Assembly (NCBI GenBank): GCA_027886175.1
Contig: JAJNNQ010000075.1
Span: 87,308,501-87,372,500 of the forward strand
Direction of reading: 5' to 3'
Source: Phylloscopus collybita
Taxonomy: Eukaryota > Chordata > Aves > Passeriformes > Phylloscopidae
Length of the DNA: 64,000 nucleotides
Positions within the stretch are counted from its first letter, which is position 1. Every line of letters starts with the position of its first letter. Of this stretch, positions 12,601 through 24,730 are shown piece by piece. Position numbers and translations under genes: made by a program. The notes below the pieces were generated by a model. That model did no database searches. It had not been told where the DNA came from and saw only the letters and a list, made by a program, of their open reading frames with translations.

Positions 12601-14327
12601 GCTGTGATCGTAATAGGATATTGATTAGTCTGGATTCCATACAGAACAGAACTTGATTCTTTGGTGGACCACTAAAAGGTCATATTGCTTGATTGCTCCA
12701 TAGCTTCTAAAATACAAGAAATATTGAACCAAAACTGCTTTCAATTATACTCATGTTATTTGAGGCCTGGGAATGTAACCAAGGGCAGCATTTGGCCCAT
12801 TCTGTTAAAAAATGGGACGATACACAGCATTTCATTTTTGTCATTAGCAGAGCCGAACAACAGTTCTGCCTGCTCTAACTGATGTCCTGCCCTAAAGTTA
12901 ATTCCAAGGTAACCAGGTGTGAATCTGGTTTGATCCAAGGGCTTAATTTTGGATGGATCTGACATACTGTGATATGTGCTTAGTGTTATTTGAAATTTGT
13001 GGTTTGGTTTACTTATTCATACATATTTCTGCAGAATGATATTTACAACTGTTTATATACCTCAGATCTCCAAACTCCTCACTTGACCTGACTCTCACAG
13101 TGAGCTTAGGTCAGCAATAAGATAATGACTTGCTGTTAAATAAGATTTAATCAAAGCACTATGTTGTCAGTGAAATGAATTAGCTCTTTTGTGCTAACAA
13201 AGATCCAGGCCAAAAATTACATAATGATGTCAAAACATATTGAGGGAAATACTATACATCTAACTCTTCCTTTTATTACACTGATGTAACTGAGATTGTA
13301 AACAAAGAACCACTTTTCTAGGAAATCCTGGAATATAAGTGAAGAAAGAAATTGTCCTTTTCTATCTTCTTCTAAGAAATTCAGTTTTCAAGTCAGAAAT
13401 CCAACAGAGTATGTTCCATTTCTGGTCACTGGTACAATTCAAGAAAATCATGAAGGAAAATTCTAGCAACAAGTCAATTATTTCCTTGATCCTGTCAGAA
13501 ATGTATGTTAGATTTTTCTTAATACTAAATTCCACAAAATTCTAAAATGCAGTAAAGAAATAGAGGAGTCATACACTGATTTTAGTCAGTACTGTTCCTA
13601 GTTGTTCTGCCACTTGGAAAGTTAGAAAGCGACTTCTTCTGTGCATATTTATTCTAAGTTAGTAGATCAATTCTGAAAAAAAAAGGCTTATTTTTTATGT
13701 ATTTATGGTGTTATTTATTTATTCCTATTTCCAATCCATACTGCAATGCTTCAGAATGCAATCCCTTTATTACTCCTGACCTGCTTTAAAAGCTGTATGG
13801 ATGTGATAATTTCTTTTCTCTTTTCTCGTGTTTTCTTCACCTCACTGGATGAATGTTTGACAGTAAGACAAATTTCTTTCTTATAGGTTTCTATTTTGCC
13901 AATTTTACAAATATTGGGCTGGGTTTCTTTAAAGATGTGATTTGAAAATTATTTAAGAACCAGCATTTTAAAGTCCATTTTCTCAGAAGTTGCCTGTGAT
14001 TTTTAGGGACTTGGCCATTTGTGAATCCAGTTTAGATTTTTAAATACTACTGGATTTTCAAATATTCAGATAATTCACAAAGCCTTTTGAAGCACAAACA
14101 AGGCTTTTGATGTCCTTTAGGCTAATTCTCCTCATTAACTCCAAACTGATGTACTTGATGGATGTACTTTCTCTTGTTTTAAAACTTTATGCTTTGAAGG
14201 AAGTCAGTGGGAAGCCCGGATTGAGCCCAAGCTCCAAGATTTCCTGAGTTCATTCAGAACTTCCTGTCTATTGGACAGTTCTCAGAAAATGCAGCTATCT
14301 ATAAAATTTGACCAACAGTGAAAATCA

Positions 14328-14460
14328 ATATAGTAATATTATATATCATAGTAATATTTATATTGTATATAACATAAATATATAATATATAAGTATAGGA
14401 AATATGTAAATATATAATATTAATTATAGTAATATTTATATTTTATATTACTATATATAA
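14328..14460. repeat. AT-rich segment with inverted and direct repeats
   Basis: Almost pure A/T for about 130 bp. ATATAGTAATAT (14328-14339) is the exact reverse complement of ATATTACTATAT (14445-14456). TAGTAATATTTATATT occurs as a direct repeat inside. Confidence 0.9.
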
Positions 14461-17400
14461 TGGAAAGCCATCAAAAACATTTTTTCTGTTGTTTTTTTTA
14501 AGATAAATAATGGCTATCTTTTAATTTGTGAAAAGGATACATTATAAAAAGAAAGTTTATAAGACAGAAAAAACCCCCAGATATAAAATTCCAGAATAGA
14601 ATGAAGAGTATAGAGTAATATTTGCAAAAGCAGGTTACAGATCCATTGGCACTGTCTTGTTTACAGAAACACATCAAGTAATTTCATAGAAGAAAGCTTT
14701 CTGCTTGTTAGTTTAAAATGTTCTAATGAAACATTTAGCTTGCAATATTACTGCATCATATAAGGGCTTTCATATACTTTCCAATATAGCTTCTGACTGG
14801 AAGTATTAGATGATGCAGCAGCATAAATAACGAAATGTCTAGATTTCTATGGTTCCCAAAGGTCATTTTTATGAAAAGATCAGGAAATATGTTTCATTGA
14901 AATTTAAAAGAAAACTGTATCAAGTTTAATAACATTGTTACTATAATGACATGAAATTCAGTGAGATGGTGTATGGTTTAATATTTGACTCTCAAGTTTC
15001 CACAGTGAGTCTGAGATGTGTGGAAACATTTTAACTTTTTTCACTGAAATTGTTTTCAATTTTATTTTTACTTCATTACCTGATCTGTCTTTTCCCCTCC
15101 TTGCTACAACACAGCTTTCTTTTTAGTTGAACCTGATGTTTTCTGTGAAGTACGACAAAAATTCACCCGGGGAGACTCAGAGTGAAAATGCATCCCCAGA
15201 TAGCCAAAACCTTCCTCCTCCAATTCATTTCTTCAAGCGAGATAGAACTCCAACAACAGTTTAGAACATGGCAGGAGGCCACTGTCAGGACACAGCTGCC
15301 TTCTGGGATTTCTTAGGGATGGCATAATTTGAGACAGATTGATACCAGAAGCTGTATCAACCCTCAGCCTTTCTGGAAAAGGCAGAGGGTCCAGCTGGCA
15401 TAATGCCTTTACCCCCAGGCCCGCATTCACGTAAACAACTTGAAGACAACCAGAGCCACCACCTGCAAAGTCAGAGCTGTCTCTGGCTACAGCCTTTTGT
15501 TCCACATGGTGTTGAGTGCTAGGATTAGAGAAGTGAAAATCTTGGCAAAAATCTGAAAAATTTGGGTTTTCAGATAACTAAACAAACCCTCATCCCGAAT
15601 CCTGGGACATAAATGAGTTAATATACATAACAACATTCTGAGATCAAATGCTTTTTAAAATATTTTTGTAATTGCAATCTTGATCTAGAACTTTTCCCCA
15701 GGATGGGTTGCTTGGATTCCTGAGTGTAGAGAGCAGTACTTAAAGCATTCATTAACATCCCTGATAAAGCAAAGGTATGAAAGACCAAAACAGGGATACA
15801 AAAGTTACCAATATCCATTTAGATGTCCTTATGCCTTACTCTCAGGGCCATCTAGAAGGCAAGTGACAGCTGCCAGCAGAGGTTCTATGCTATATCTACC
15901 CAAGGCCATCTCTCAGGTGGGTCTCAACAAAACACAGGTGTCTACAGCATCCTTCTTTTCTCCTCACCCCTCTGCAATACTTCCTCAGGACTCACTTCAC
16001 ACTGGTCCTGCAGTCCTCCATTCCTTAAAAGGAGAAAATTTTTTAGTTACTGTAATACTGGGCTTTCAGGAAAGGCTACTCAGCTAAAGGGCTCAAGGAG
16101 TTTCTGCAGAGGAGGTTTCAGAGATGAGAAAACAGGCAGAAAAATTACCATCTCAGGATAGCTACACAGAGTCTTGGTCACAGATAGCATAAAGCTACCT
16201 GTGTTAGAGGCAACCATCACCCTGGTAAATTCTGCTCTTTCTTTTCCATAGGTATATACGTAGCCAGGTATGGGTCCACAGCTCTTGTGAGGGCAAAATT
16301 AACTGATGTGAAGAATTATAGATGTCTAGGGGCAAAGGGAAGGCATGACTGTTTGGTGAGATCACATGGAAGGGATAGCAAGGGACCACGACTTTACCAA
16401 AGTGTGGTGAATGGTGTAGGCTCAGCAGTTCCAGCCAAACAAGGAATTAGAGGGTCATGAAATTAAGTATTTGGTTTTCAGAGAGAAAAATGGAGCTAAT
16501 AGTCATATGAATGAACTATTTTTTTTATTTATTTACCAAGTTTTAACAGAACAAAGAGGACTGCACAGCAATGTAATGATTTCCTTAGTGTTGATCTCTT
16601 TTTAGGATGGAATATTCTGTTATGACATGCTGAAAGCCACAGTGTTTTGGGAAAGGGGTAGGTCAGGGACACAGAAATATAAAGAGCGGGCAAAGGACCA
16701 ATAATAGGGTGTCCTGATTAGCCCCCTCACTCTTTCCTGTGGACCGCCAGACTGGTGTGCTAAGCCAGAAGGTGAAAAAAGGCCAAACTTCTCATTAGCA
16801 ATGAGTCCTCTGGCTGCTAAAGCTACAAGTCATCCTGGGTGAGGTCAGTTTTCTGTGGCGACTCAAAAGATGATGTTGCTTGTGTCAGCAGAAGCTCAGC
16901 TACAGTCACAGCCACACAGGTGTGAACACTGCTCCTCTTAGGGAACCACCTGGAGAATAGGCAGGTTGCTGCATGTAGGGAAAGAGTTCAGGATATCTGG
17001 GAAGGTGGATGGAGTTTGGGGCATCAGCAGGAACACCATGACTGCTTCCAGCCCAAGGTTACAAGTGAAGGGGAAGCTGCAGTCCACGCTTGGCAAGGCC
17101 AGGCATGCTGTGGAATAATCTAGGCAGCATCAGGTCTCTTTTTTCCCTAGTTCAAAGGCCTAACCAAAGCATTCTGGGCACCACCAGTGTGAACAGGGAG
17201 AGCCCAACAAGTCACCACCAGTGCTCTGCTGCTCTGAATTGTGGCTGTTTTTTGCTTACAGGCACTCTGTTGTTTCATGTTTTTATGATACGAGAGTACC
17301 CAGTCTTTGACAGGTGCTCCTGGGAACTATTATAAAGAAAATAAAAATGCTTCAGCTTTCAAAACTTCCTAAAAACTCTTGGGGAAAATGTACGGAAGTT

Positions 17401-19348
17401 TTGCGTTTCAGTGGGCTATTGTAAAAGATCTAAAAATTCAAAAAGAGAATGCTGAAAAGAGAAAGTTGAGGTTCGAGTCCTTGAAAACAAGTAATTTTAG
17501 AGTGATCCTAGTGATTAAGTCACAGGTAGCTATTTCTTGACAGCAACAGATGTACCAAGTACCACGACATTTATGGAACTGCTCCACCATGGGCAGCTCA
17601 GAGTTGCTACCATGGTCCTTAGGACAAAACAATTCCCAAAAGAAAAAAATAATAATAATAATTTTTAAAAGTTATACCACAGAAAATGTGTCTGGATCTA
17701 TCCTAGTGAGGAAACAAATTTACAGAGACAAGCATAAAGCCATGGATGGTAAGACACCACTGAATTGTGCCTCCCATGGATGAGACACAAGGTCTCTTGA
17801 TACTGAATGAATCTCAAAGCTCTGTAGCAGCACTTGCTTGCTGGGATTGCTTTTCATACTGAGAAGATGATATTTATCCCAAGAGGAAGCTGCAGAGAGG
17901 TGGGAGCCTAGCTGCCCTTCCATGTACACCACTCACCAATAGCTACCATCATATTGCTTGCTAGATCCATTGCACAAGCAGAATCTAAAGACAGGCAAGA
18001 CTGCCAGAATGCTGCACATTGGCTGGATATCTGATTTGCCTGTGTCACTATTCATCCAAGACCTGAAGATAAGTTATCAGGAAGAACTGAGGGCTTAGAC
18101 AGTATGTTAGAAATTCATTAAAATACATGGACTCTATTGTTACTCACCATACTTCAAGGAGTGGGGTGTTGGAAACAGCCTTCTTTGCTATAAGGTAGAG
18201 ATGCCTAACTTCAACACCAGTGATGGGAAGAGGACTCACGCTCTAAGACCACTTAAGCTATCTGGTATTTCAAATGTTGTCAACTGTTGGTGGAATTTGC
18301 TGTCCAGAATTTCTTCTGCTTATCAGTGAGACTGGTTTTGTAGCACACAAGTGGGTGATGCCAACACAAACCCCAGAACTAAAAATCAAAGCTGGCCTTA
18401 TGTATCTTTGAGGTGAGACTTCCATTGCTGGTGTCACAGGACTGGAAAAATAATAGAAGCAGTTTCTATCAGAGGGACATCACCAAGTGTGCCAGGTCAT
18501 GTTACTGCAAAACCAGAGTGCTCCCCTCCTCCATCTTACTGTAGTCCTTTCTTCAATGAGGAGTGAGTTATAGTCAATTAAAGGTGAATGATAGGAACTA
18601 AAGGGAATACATTCCTAATCAAATATGAAAAATTACCATATACCTTGTATACAAATTACATCATGAGCAGAAAATAGCTATGGTTGATTGGAGCAATTAA
18701 ATGTTTTCTTTAAGAAAAGAAAAAACCTCCAGTGAGAATATTTTAGAAAATGACTTTTTAATCATCTGTAGAACTGCTAAAATTACTCTCTCCTAATAGT
18801 TTTAAAGTGTTCCTTAGTTAGAATTAACTGCAATCCCTTTGCAGAACAGACAAATACTTCCCCAGAAACCTGTTTAGAGGAAACTATTTTTAATCACAAG
18901 ATCACATCCATATATTTTTACATAGGTCAAATGAAACTACAGCACTTTTGAGCATGTTCCCCTGCTGTGCAAACACCCACAAACTTTGGAACCATTGCAT
19001 GAGAAAGAACATGTTTTAAAACCAGGATATCAGGAGGATATGGCACACAGCAAGATTCACCCCTCCAGCAAGAAACATTAATACTGATTGAAAAATCAGT
19101 TGTTTTAGTGCTATCTGATGTATAGTAAACAGCACCTTGCCACATTAATAAATCAGCTAACACCTTCAGTCTTGCCTGTGTCTTCATTTACCATTATCCC
19201 TGCAGATACTGCTGATTCTGCATAGGTAAGGACAGATTTGGACGGGGGAAGGAATGTGGTCACCTTGCTGCAGATGAGCAATCTCTGCTCAGCAACATGA
19301 TGAGAAAGACGTGTGCCCTGTGAGTAAATGATAGGGAACTGCTTGGAG
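14461..19348. other. No gene or mobile element recognised
   Basis: Mixed sequence, somewhat less AT-rich between 15.2 and 18.5 kb. A small (AAT)n run lies at 17648-17662. Frames up to 90 codons (15233-15505 minus) lack exon signals. Confidence 0.65.
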
Positions 19349-19527
19349 CCAAAAAAACCCAAAAAAAAAACAAAAAAAACCAAACAAACAAACAAACAAA
19401 AAAACCCACAAAAACAAACACAAAAAAACCCTCAACCCTCCCCAAAAACAAAAACAAAAAACCACAACCCAACCCTCCCCAAAAATTACAAACAAACAAA
19501 ACAAAACAAAATAAAACAAAAAACCTC
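19349..19527 (+). repeat. Long A/C-rich low-complexity tract
   Basis: About 180 bp of A runs broken by C, CC and CCC, including (CAAA)n and repeats of CCCTCCCC. Overlapping phenylalanine/glycine/leucine-rich minus-strand frames (up to 143 codons) and a lysine-rich plus frame come from this composition and are not genes. A GC-richer 130-bp stretch with CTGCCTGCCTGCCCC follows directly. Confidence 0.93.
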
Positions 19528-22500
19528 CTGGGGATGGCATGCCCCGGTGTTCCACTTCTGCCTGCCTGCCCCTGCACAGGAATGCAGTCTGCTGGCACAG
19601 CCTGGTCACAGGGACAGGCATGGGCAGCCAGGGACTGGTCCCTGCTGGCAGTGCCAGCCAGCAGCTGATGTGGTGTGAAAAGGCACACCAAATGAAAGCA
19701 CAGGGACCAGAATCAGGCTCTTAGAAATGGCAGACTTAACAGTGGTCTTAAACAAACTGAAGGAACACAGGCTCTAACAATTGCCCAATTTACCATCATG
19801 AATGTAGCCAAGACTACTGTCAGGAGTTCAAATCTTGTCTCAAGGATACTTGGGAGGCTGTGAGAAATAAAGGAAGGAGTAAAAAATGCTGAGCACAGAC
19901 TATGTGGTCAAAGAAACCCAGTGCAGTTTTCATATAAATATCATCTTTTTTAGTCTTGGAGCAAAATTCACAATATTATTCCTTTTCTGCCAACTTCAAC
20001 CATACCTTCCCTCTGTGCCTGCAAAACAAAGATAATTATTTTTTCTCACCTGCATAAAATGCTTGAAGAACTCCAGATGATTGAAGATATAAAAATGGAA
20101 AGGAAATGTGTGTATATGCATGTTTATGTATTATTATTATTATTGTTACAGTCTGGCAAGAACACAAAGATTATTTCTAGCAGAGCTTTGGGGTTTTTTT
20201 AAAGCTTTGGAAGCTGTTTAATAACTAGTGATCAGATGAAACCCGACTGCTTTTGAAATCAATGAGAACTGGATTATATGTTGGAGAGGAGGAAGCATTA
20301 GTAGAAAATGTTTATATTACATGCTATTTGTTATCTTAGATAATCACCATTTCTGCCTACCTCTTCCAAGAAACTCATTCTACTGCTCTGAAAAATATGT
20401 AATGATTTCGGAATAATTTCAGAGGCCAACCCCCCTGAAAATCTGAACCCTTTATTGAAAGTCTTCCAAACAGTGTGTCAGATCAGTAAAATCAGGCTGA
20501 AAAGAACAAGAGGAGAAGTCATTTAGTCATCTGAATTCAAGACTGCAATACATTTTTTCTGTTTTCTCACTTTTAGTCTTCTTCAGATTTAGGATTTCAA
20601 ATTACTTCTTTTTTTCATGCATATTATATAAATCAGTCAATATTAGAATATCTCCTAAACATAAACTTAATTGTCTGTCTTTCAGTTTCCCCCACTATAA
20701 CAGTTAGCAGCAACTACAGCAATTCCCTCCATGGACTGAATCCCGGCTACTTCCCATTTCCAGGAAAGCTGGAACAGTGCGTGTGCTTCATGTGGAGACA
20801 GTAAAACAGACATACCATTGAAGTGAAGATTGGGATATTTATATAGTCATACAGTTTGGCTCTGAGCTCACTCATGACGTACATCATATCCCCACAGCCA
20901 AATTTTTCTGTGACTCAATTCTTCTGTGACGGCTCTACTGTGCCCATCAATGCTGCATTGGAGATATTAAGAGCTGAGCTGGTCCTTACCCCTCCACAGC
21001 TTCCTGAGCTGCCTCCACTTCTACAACAAGGAGAAACGGAGATGTTGCCTTACACCACCATCTCTTTTTTAACTATCTACCTTCTGAATCAAATGGAACA
21101 ACTCAGATTTCTCAGCAGTGTTTCTCAAGTGATAGCTGGTGTGTGAGACCTTCAATCCACACAGCACAAACTCATCTGCACTGTGCAGGGACTAGGCTCA
21201 TGCTCAGGCCCTCAGTTCTTGTTCTTGTCTCTTAGGTCTTGGTGATGTAAATGTTTTTAGCCCACCAGTACAAGTTCTAGGCCTTTTCAGACTGTAAGGG
21301 CATAGTCACTAACACTGTGGGAAAGATTTGATTTCAGAAGACTGCAGTAAAACTCTCGAAAGAAAAGCATTGGGCTAATACCAAGGAATAAGAATCTGGA
21401 AGAGTGCCTAGGTTCACATGAAAAAATATAGTTTCCACTACAGCTTGTCAATGAATATTGAAAAAAAAAAGGAGTGATGATTAAGAATTTAAAACAATCT
21501 CCTTTCCACCCTTTCACCTGCCTCCAGTCAAACCATAAAGCCAGCCATGCCCCTGGCTTGCATTATAATGGAATTATTGTTCATGGAGGTTTGGCCAGTC
21601 AGCAGTCAATAGTGAAGAAATGACAAACGTGTGTACAAGGGAGAGCCTTTGGAAAGAAAAGAGAAAGGAAAGAAGAAAATTTATTATTGCCAGTCTACTG
21701 ATGAATGCAGGCATTAGAATAGCAGATGTAGGGTGTATAAGGGTCTGGAGAGTGAAAAGCTAAGTGTTGCCTCAGAGCACCAGGAAATGGAGCCAGGGTT
21801 GTGAAAGCTATCAAGCTGCCTGCACTCTGCATTCCTTAATGTACAATGAAATGCTTTGATAACCGAAACCAAAAACCCTAAAATGGCAAGCGCTTCCTGC
21901 AAGAACCCTTGAAATAAAGTTTGCTGCTAATGTGGGGTAGTTGTCAGTGTAAGGGAGAAAGGTGGGGGAATTGGAACTCTGCATGCTGGAATGGGGACAT
22001 TTGCTTCAGCACTTGGGACTGCTGCATGGGATACACTGAACAGCAAGAAAAGTACTGGAAGGATGCAGTCTTAGCTCCAAGGTAATGGATAATCCAGAAA
22101 TAGCTGTTTCTCTTCCTCAACCTTTTTAAACTGCCACAGGAGACCTCTTTCCACTCAGAGCTCAGTTATTCTTCAGCATCGACTTCTCAACACACCACTT
22201 TGGCTTTCACAAGTAATCTGTTGGACAGGCTAGAAAACCTGTGCTGAATTCCCTTGCCTCCAATGTTTGGCTTCAGTTAGGAGAAGATTTGCCCCAAGAC
22301 TAAACACGTGTAATATTAAGCGTAACCTTTTTTTAGCTTTATTGTTCTTGCTCCTAAATCTAAATTATGTATACCTTGGGTGAATTTATGTGCATTTGAG
22401 TGAGGGAGAGAAACTCAAACGGGGATGGAAAATGTGGACTCCATTCACCCTACATACACTGTAATATGAACAGACTCACAGAGGTGTGTGGGCATATATA

Positions 22501-22799
22501 GACTTAACCACATCTACTGTAAAAAGGAAAAAAATCCTGAGAAGAATTTTGTCATGTTTTCCATTTGAAATGTGTGAGCTGTGGAAACTCAAAGTGATCA
22601 CATTAATGTTCCTTCTGGTAGTTTTTTTCTGATGTTATTTATTTTTCTTATGCTATTTGTTTGTTATTGGGAACTCGACAAGTTTGTGAGGTGGGTTTTT
22701 CTCCCCTTTCACTATATCTTGAATATATGCACACATTTGAATTATGACTTTCCTACAGGAACTAACAGCTGTATGTGCAAATCATGCATATAAATCAAT
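19528..22799. other. No gene recognised
   Basis: Begins with a GC-richer stretch (19528-19670) next to the A/C tract, possibly part of an unidentified old insertion. The rest is unique-looking sequence. The 96-codon frame at 20856-21146 has no exon context. Confidence 0.6.
20131..20148 (+). repeat. (ATT)n microsatellite
   Basis: A short run of ATT/TAT triplets ending in GTTACAG. Confidence 0.85.
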
Positions 22800-23120
22800 T
22801 ACTGAGGCCTATGTACTATAAATGCACCCATTAATTAAGCAATGTCAGATGCTATGAACCATGAAGTTCATTACATCTTTAGCATTCAAACCAAGGATTA
22901 TTTGAAGAAGCAATACTACGTTTACCTAATAGTTAATGAAATTAAGTCGGGTTGTTGCCAACATTCTTATTTTATGCCTAATTCAGTGTTTAAATGTTTA
23001 TGAATAAAACACTAACTGCTGAAAGCAGAAATGTTGAAATGTAATTACTGGTAAGTTATAACGCACTTGAGGACTCATTATACCAGACTTGGGAGTTTTA
23101 AGATCACCAGTGTAACACAG
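22800..23120. promoter_or_regulatory. Possible conserved non-coding element
   Basis: Complex, unbroken AT-rich sequence without repeats. It has several homeodomain-like cores (ATTAATTAAG, TAATTACTGG, TTAATGAAATTAAG) and a few retained CpGs (GTCGGG, AACGCA, TACGTT). This is the look of vertebrate conserved non-coding DNA, but conservation cannot be measured here. Confidence 0.3.
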
Positions 23121-23639
23121 TCTCCAAAAACACAGATTTTTTATGGGCTAAAAGCTGGAAAGACATAAATGCTGTTGAATTTGTCCTGGCTGAGTGGAAA
23201 TTTTGATGATCGTGGTAGTATGATTTATGGGTATAACATTTTCCAGTCATTACGTGGTTGCATTTCACCATTGTGACATGATTTGCATATGTGAATATCT
23301 CTGCAAATTAACTTCTGATGAGAGCTACATCTGCCTGGATTAAGAAGCTCCTATCTGAAAACCAATCCAGATGCTACCCTGAAGGACCTATTTGAAAAAA
23401 GGCAATCTGCAATGTCATCATATATAGTTTTTCCATATGTATGTCCTGATTTAGATTTAAATGTAAATATTGCATGACATTATTGGTAACTTTATTAGGG
23501 TTTATTCTGCCAATGAAGAAGCACTCGATGTCAATATTAGGGTTACCTCTGCTGTGTATCATACTTACTTTTCTCCATTTCAATAACCTGTCTACAGCTA
23601 CATATCAAGAGTTAGACTGGTATCTATCACTGTGTCTCA

Positions 23640-24730
23640 AAGCCATTCTTACCCAGATGAATAAAAAAAAATCAAATTTAAAAGGAAACAGTACAAAGGA
23701 AAGAAACAAAACCCTAAGATTCTCTAGAAAAAAAACTGGGAAAAAGAACTGCAAAAATCTTTAGCTGAACATCATCTTTTGCTGCTGGTTCAGCATTTCC
23801 TAGGATCAGGTTTTTCTGCTGGAGGATATGTAGCCATAGAAAAATGGTACAGACTCTGACAGAGAAAACTTGCATGTGGGCTCTGAATGCAACTGATAGA
23901 CACAAGAGATAAAGTCAGACAGTCAGACAGATGGGGGGGCACAGAGGGAAAATGAAATAATATTTTTTTGCAGAAAAACAGTAAATTGCTATCAGACTCT
24001 TCCTGAGCACTTGGCAGACCCCAGTAATTTTTTGCAGCGCAGTAAAATAAGAGCTTAAAGGGGGAATTTAGAGGAGAGTCATGAGTCAGGATTATGAAGG
24101 AATTGTGAAAAAAACACAATTTTTTTGAGCACTGCATAAAAAAGAGGGCTGAAAATTGGGGTGTGCAGAAGCCAACATAACCACTTGGTGCAGAAGACTG
24201 AGGTGAGTGTGGAAGAGATAACTGGAGAGTGTAACACAGCCAAAGCAACTGACAAACAGACCTCTCCTTGGGGTGGCCTCCCAGCTGTTCACCAAGGTGG
24301 TTGGATTGCTTTGGACAGGCTCTGAGAAAGCAGCACCTTCTCCAAGATGCAGAGTTGTGTATCTGCAAGGGTGAGCAGGGAGTGACACAATGCCCTGGAG
24401 GGTGGGCAGAAACACAGAGATACGCTGCACATGGAAAATGAAGAGAATGAGAGCCTTGTGGACTTCAGAGTAGATCTGAGACACTTCAGAGACAGAAGAG
24501 AGGGAGAGAAGCTGGTATTTTTGGGAAGAAGCAAACAGGTCAAAAGAGGTGAGGTAGCAATGGGAGTCAGTAGCAGAGCAAAAGGAGATGAGTTTGTGTT
24601 CATTCTGACAACACTCAGAAACAAACAGAGAGAGAATGAAGAACCAGAGCCTATGCTGAGCAAAAAGAAAGTTAAGAGAAGGACCAGAGAAAGGAAGCAG
24701 CACTGACCTGAGAGAAAAAATATTTAACAG
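23640..24730 (+). other. Purine-rich, strand-asymmetric block with overlapping open frames
   Basis: The plus strand is rich in A and G and poor in TTA, CTA and TCA, so minus-strand stops are rare. Minus frames 23790-24368 (192 codons), 24092-24703 (203) and 24289-24663 (124) are all in different phases, so all three minus frames are open over 24289-24368. A 91-codon plus frame (24431-24706) is lysine/arginine/glutamate-rich. No splice context, domain or repeat family was recognised. A purine-rich non-coding transcript or an unrecognised old repeat is possible; compositional bias is the simplest explanation. A small AATTGTG/CACAATT hairpin sits near 24107. Confidence 0.5.

Larger units (their letters stand above)
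9533..14327. other. No gene seen between simple repeats
   Basis: AT-rich sequence with the poly(A) tracts listed separately. Open frames are short and overlap on both strands (for example around 11290-11579) without splice support. Confidence 0.65.

Noticed and set aside
19260..19691. Long hydrophobic minus-strand frames (110-143 codons)
   Set aside because: They are translations of the A/C-rich tract (T/G on that strand), giving Phe/Gly/Val/Leu runs rather than real membrane segments.
24092..24703. Longest open frame in the window, 203 codons, minus strand
   Set aside because: It overlaps open frames in both other minus phases, as expected from purine bias on the opposite strand. No domain or codon bias is seen, so it is kept only as a compositional observation.
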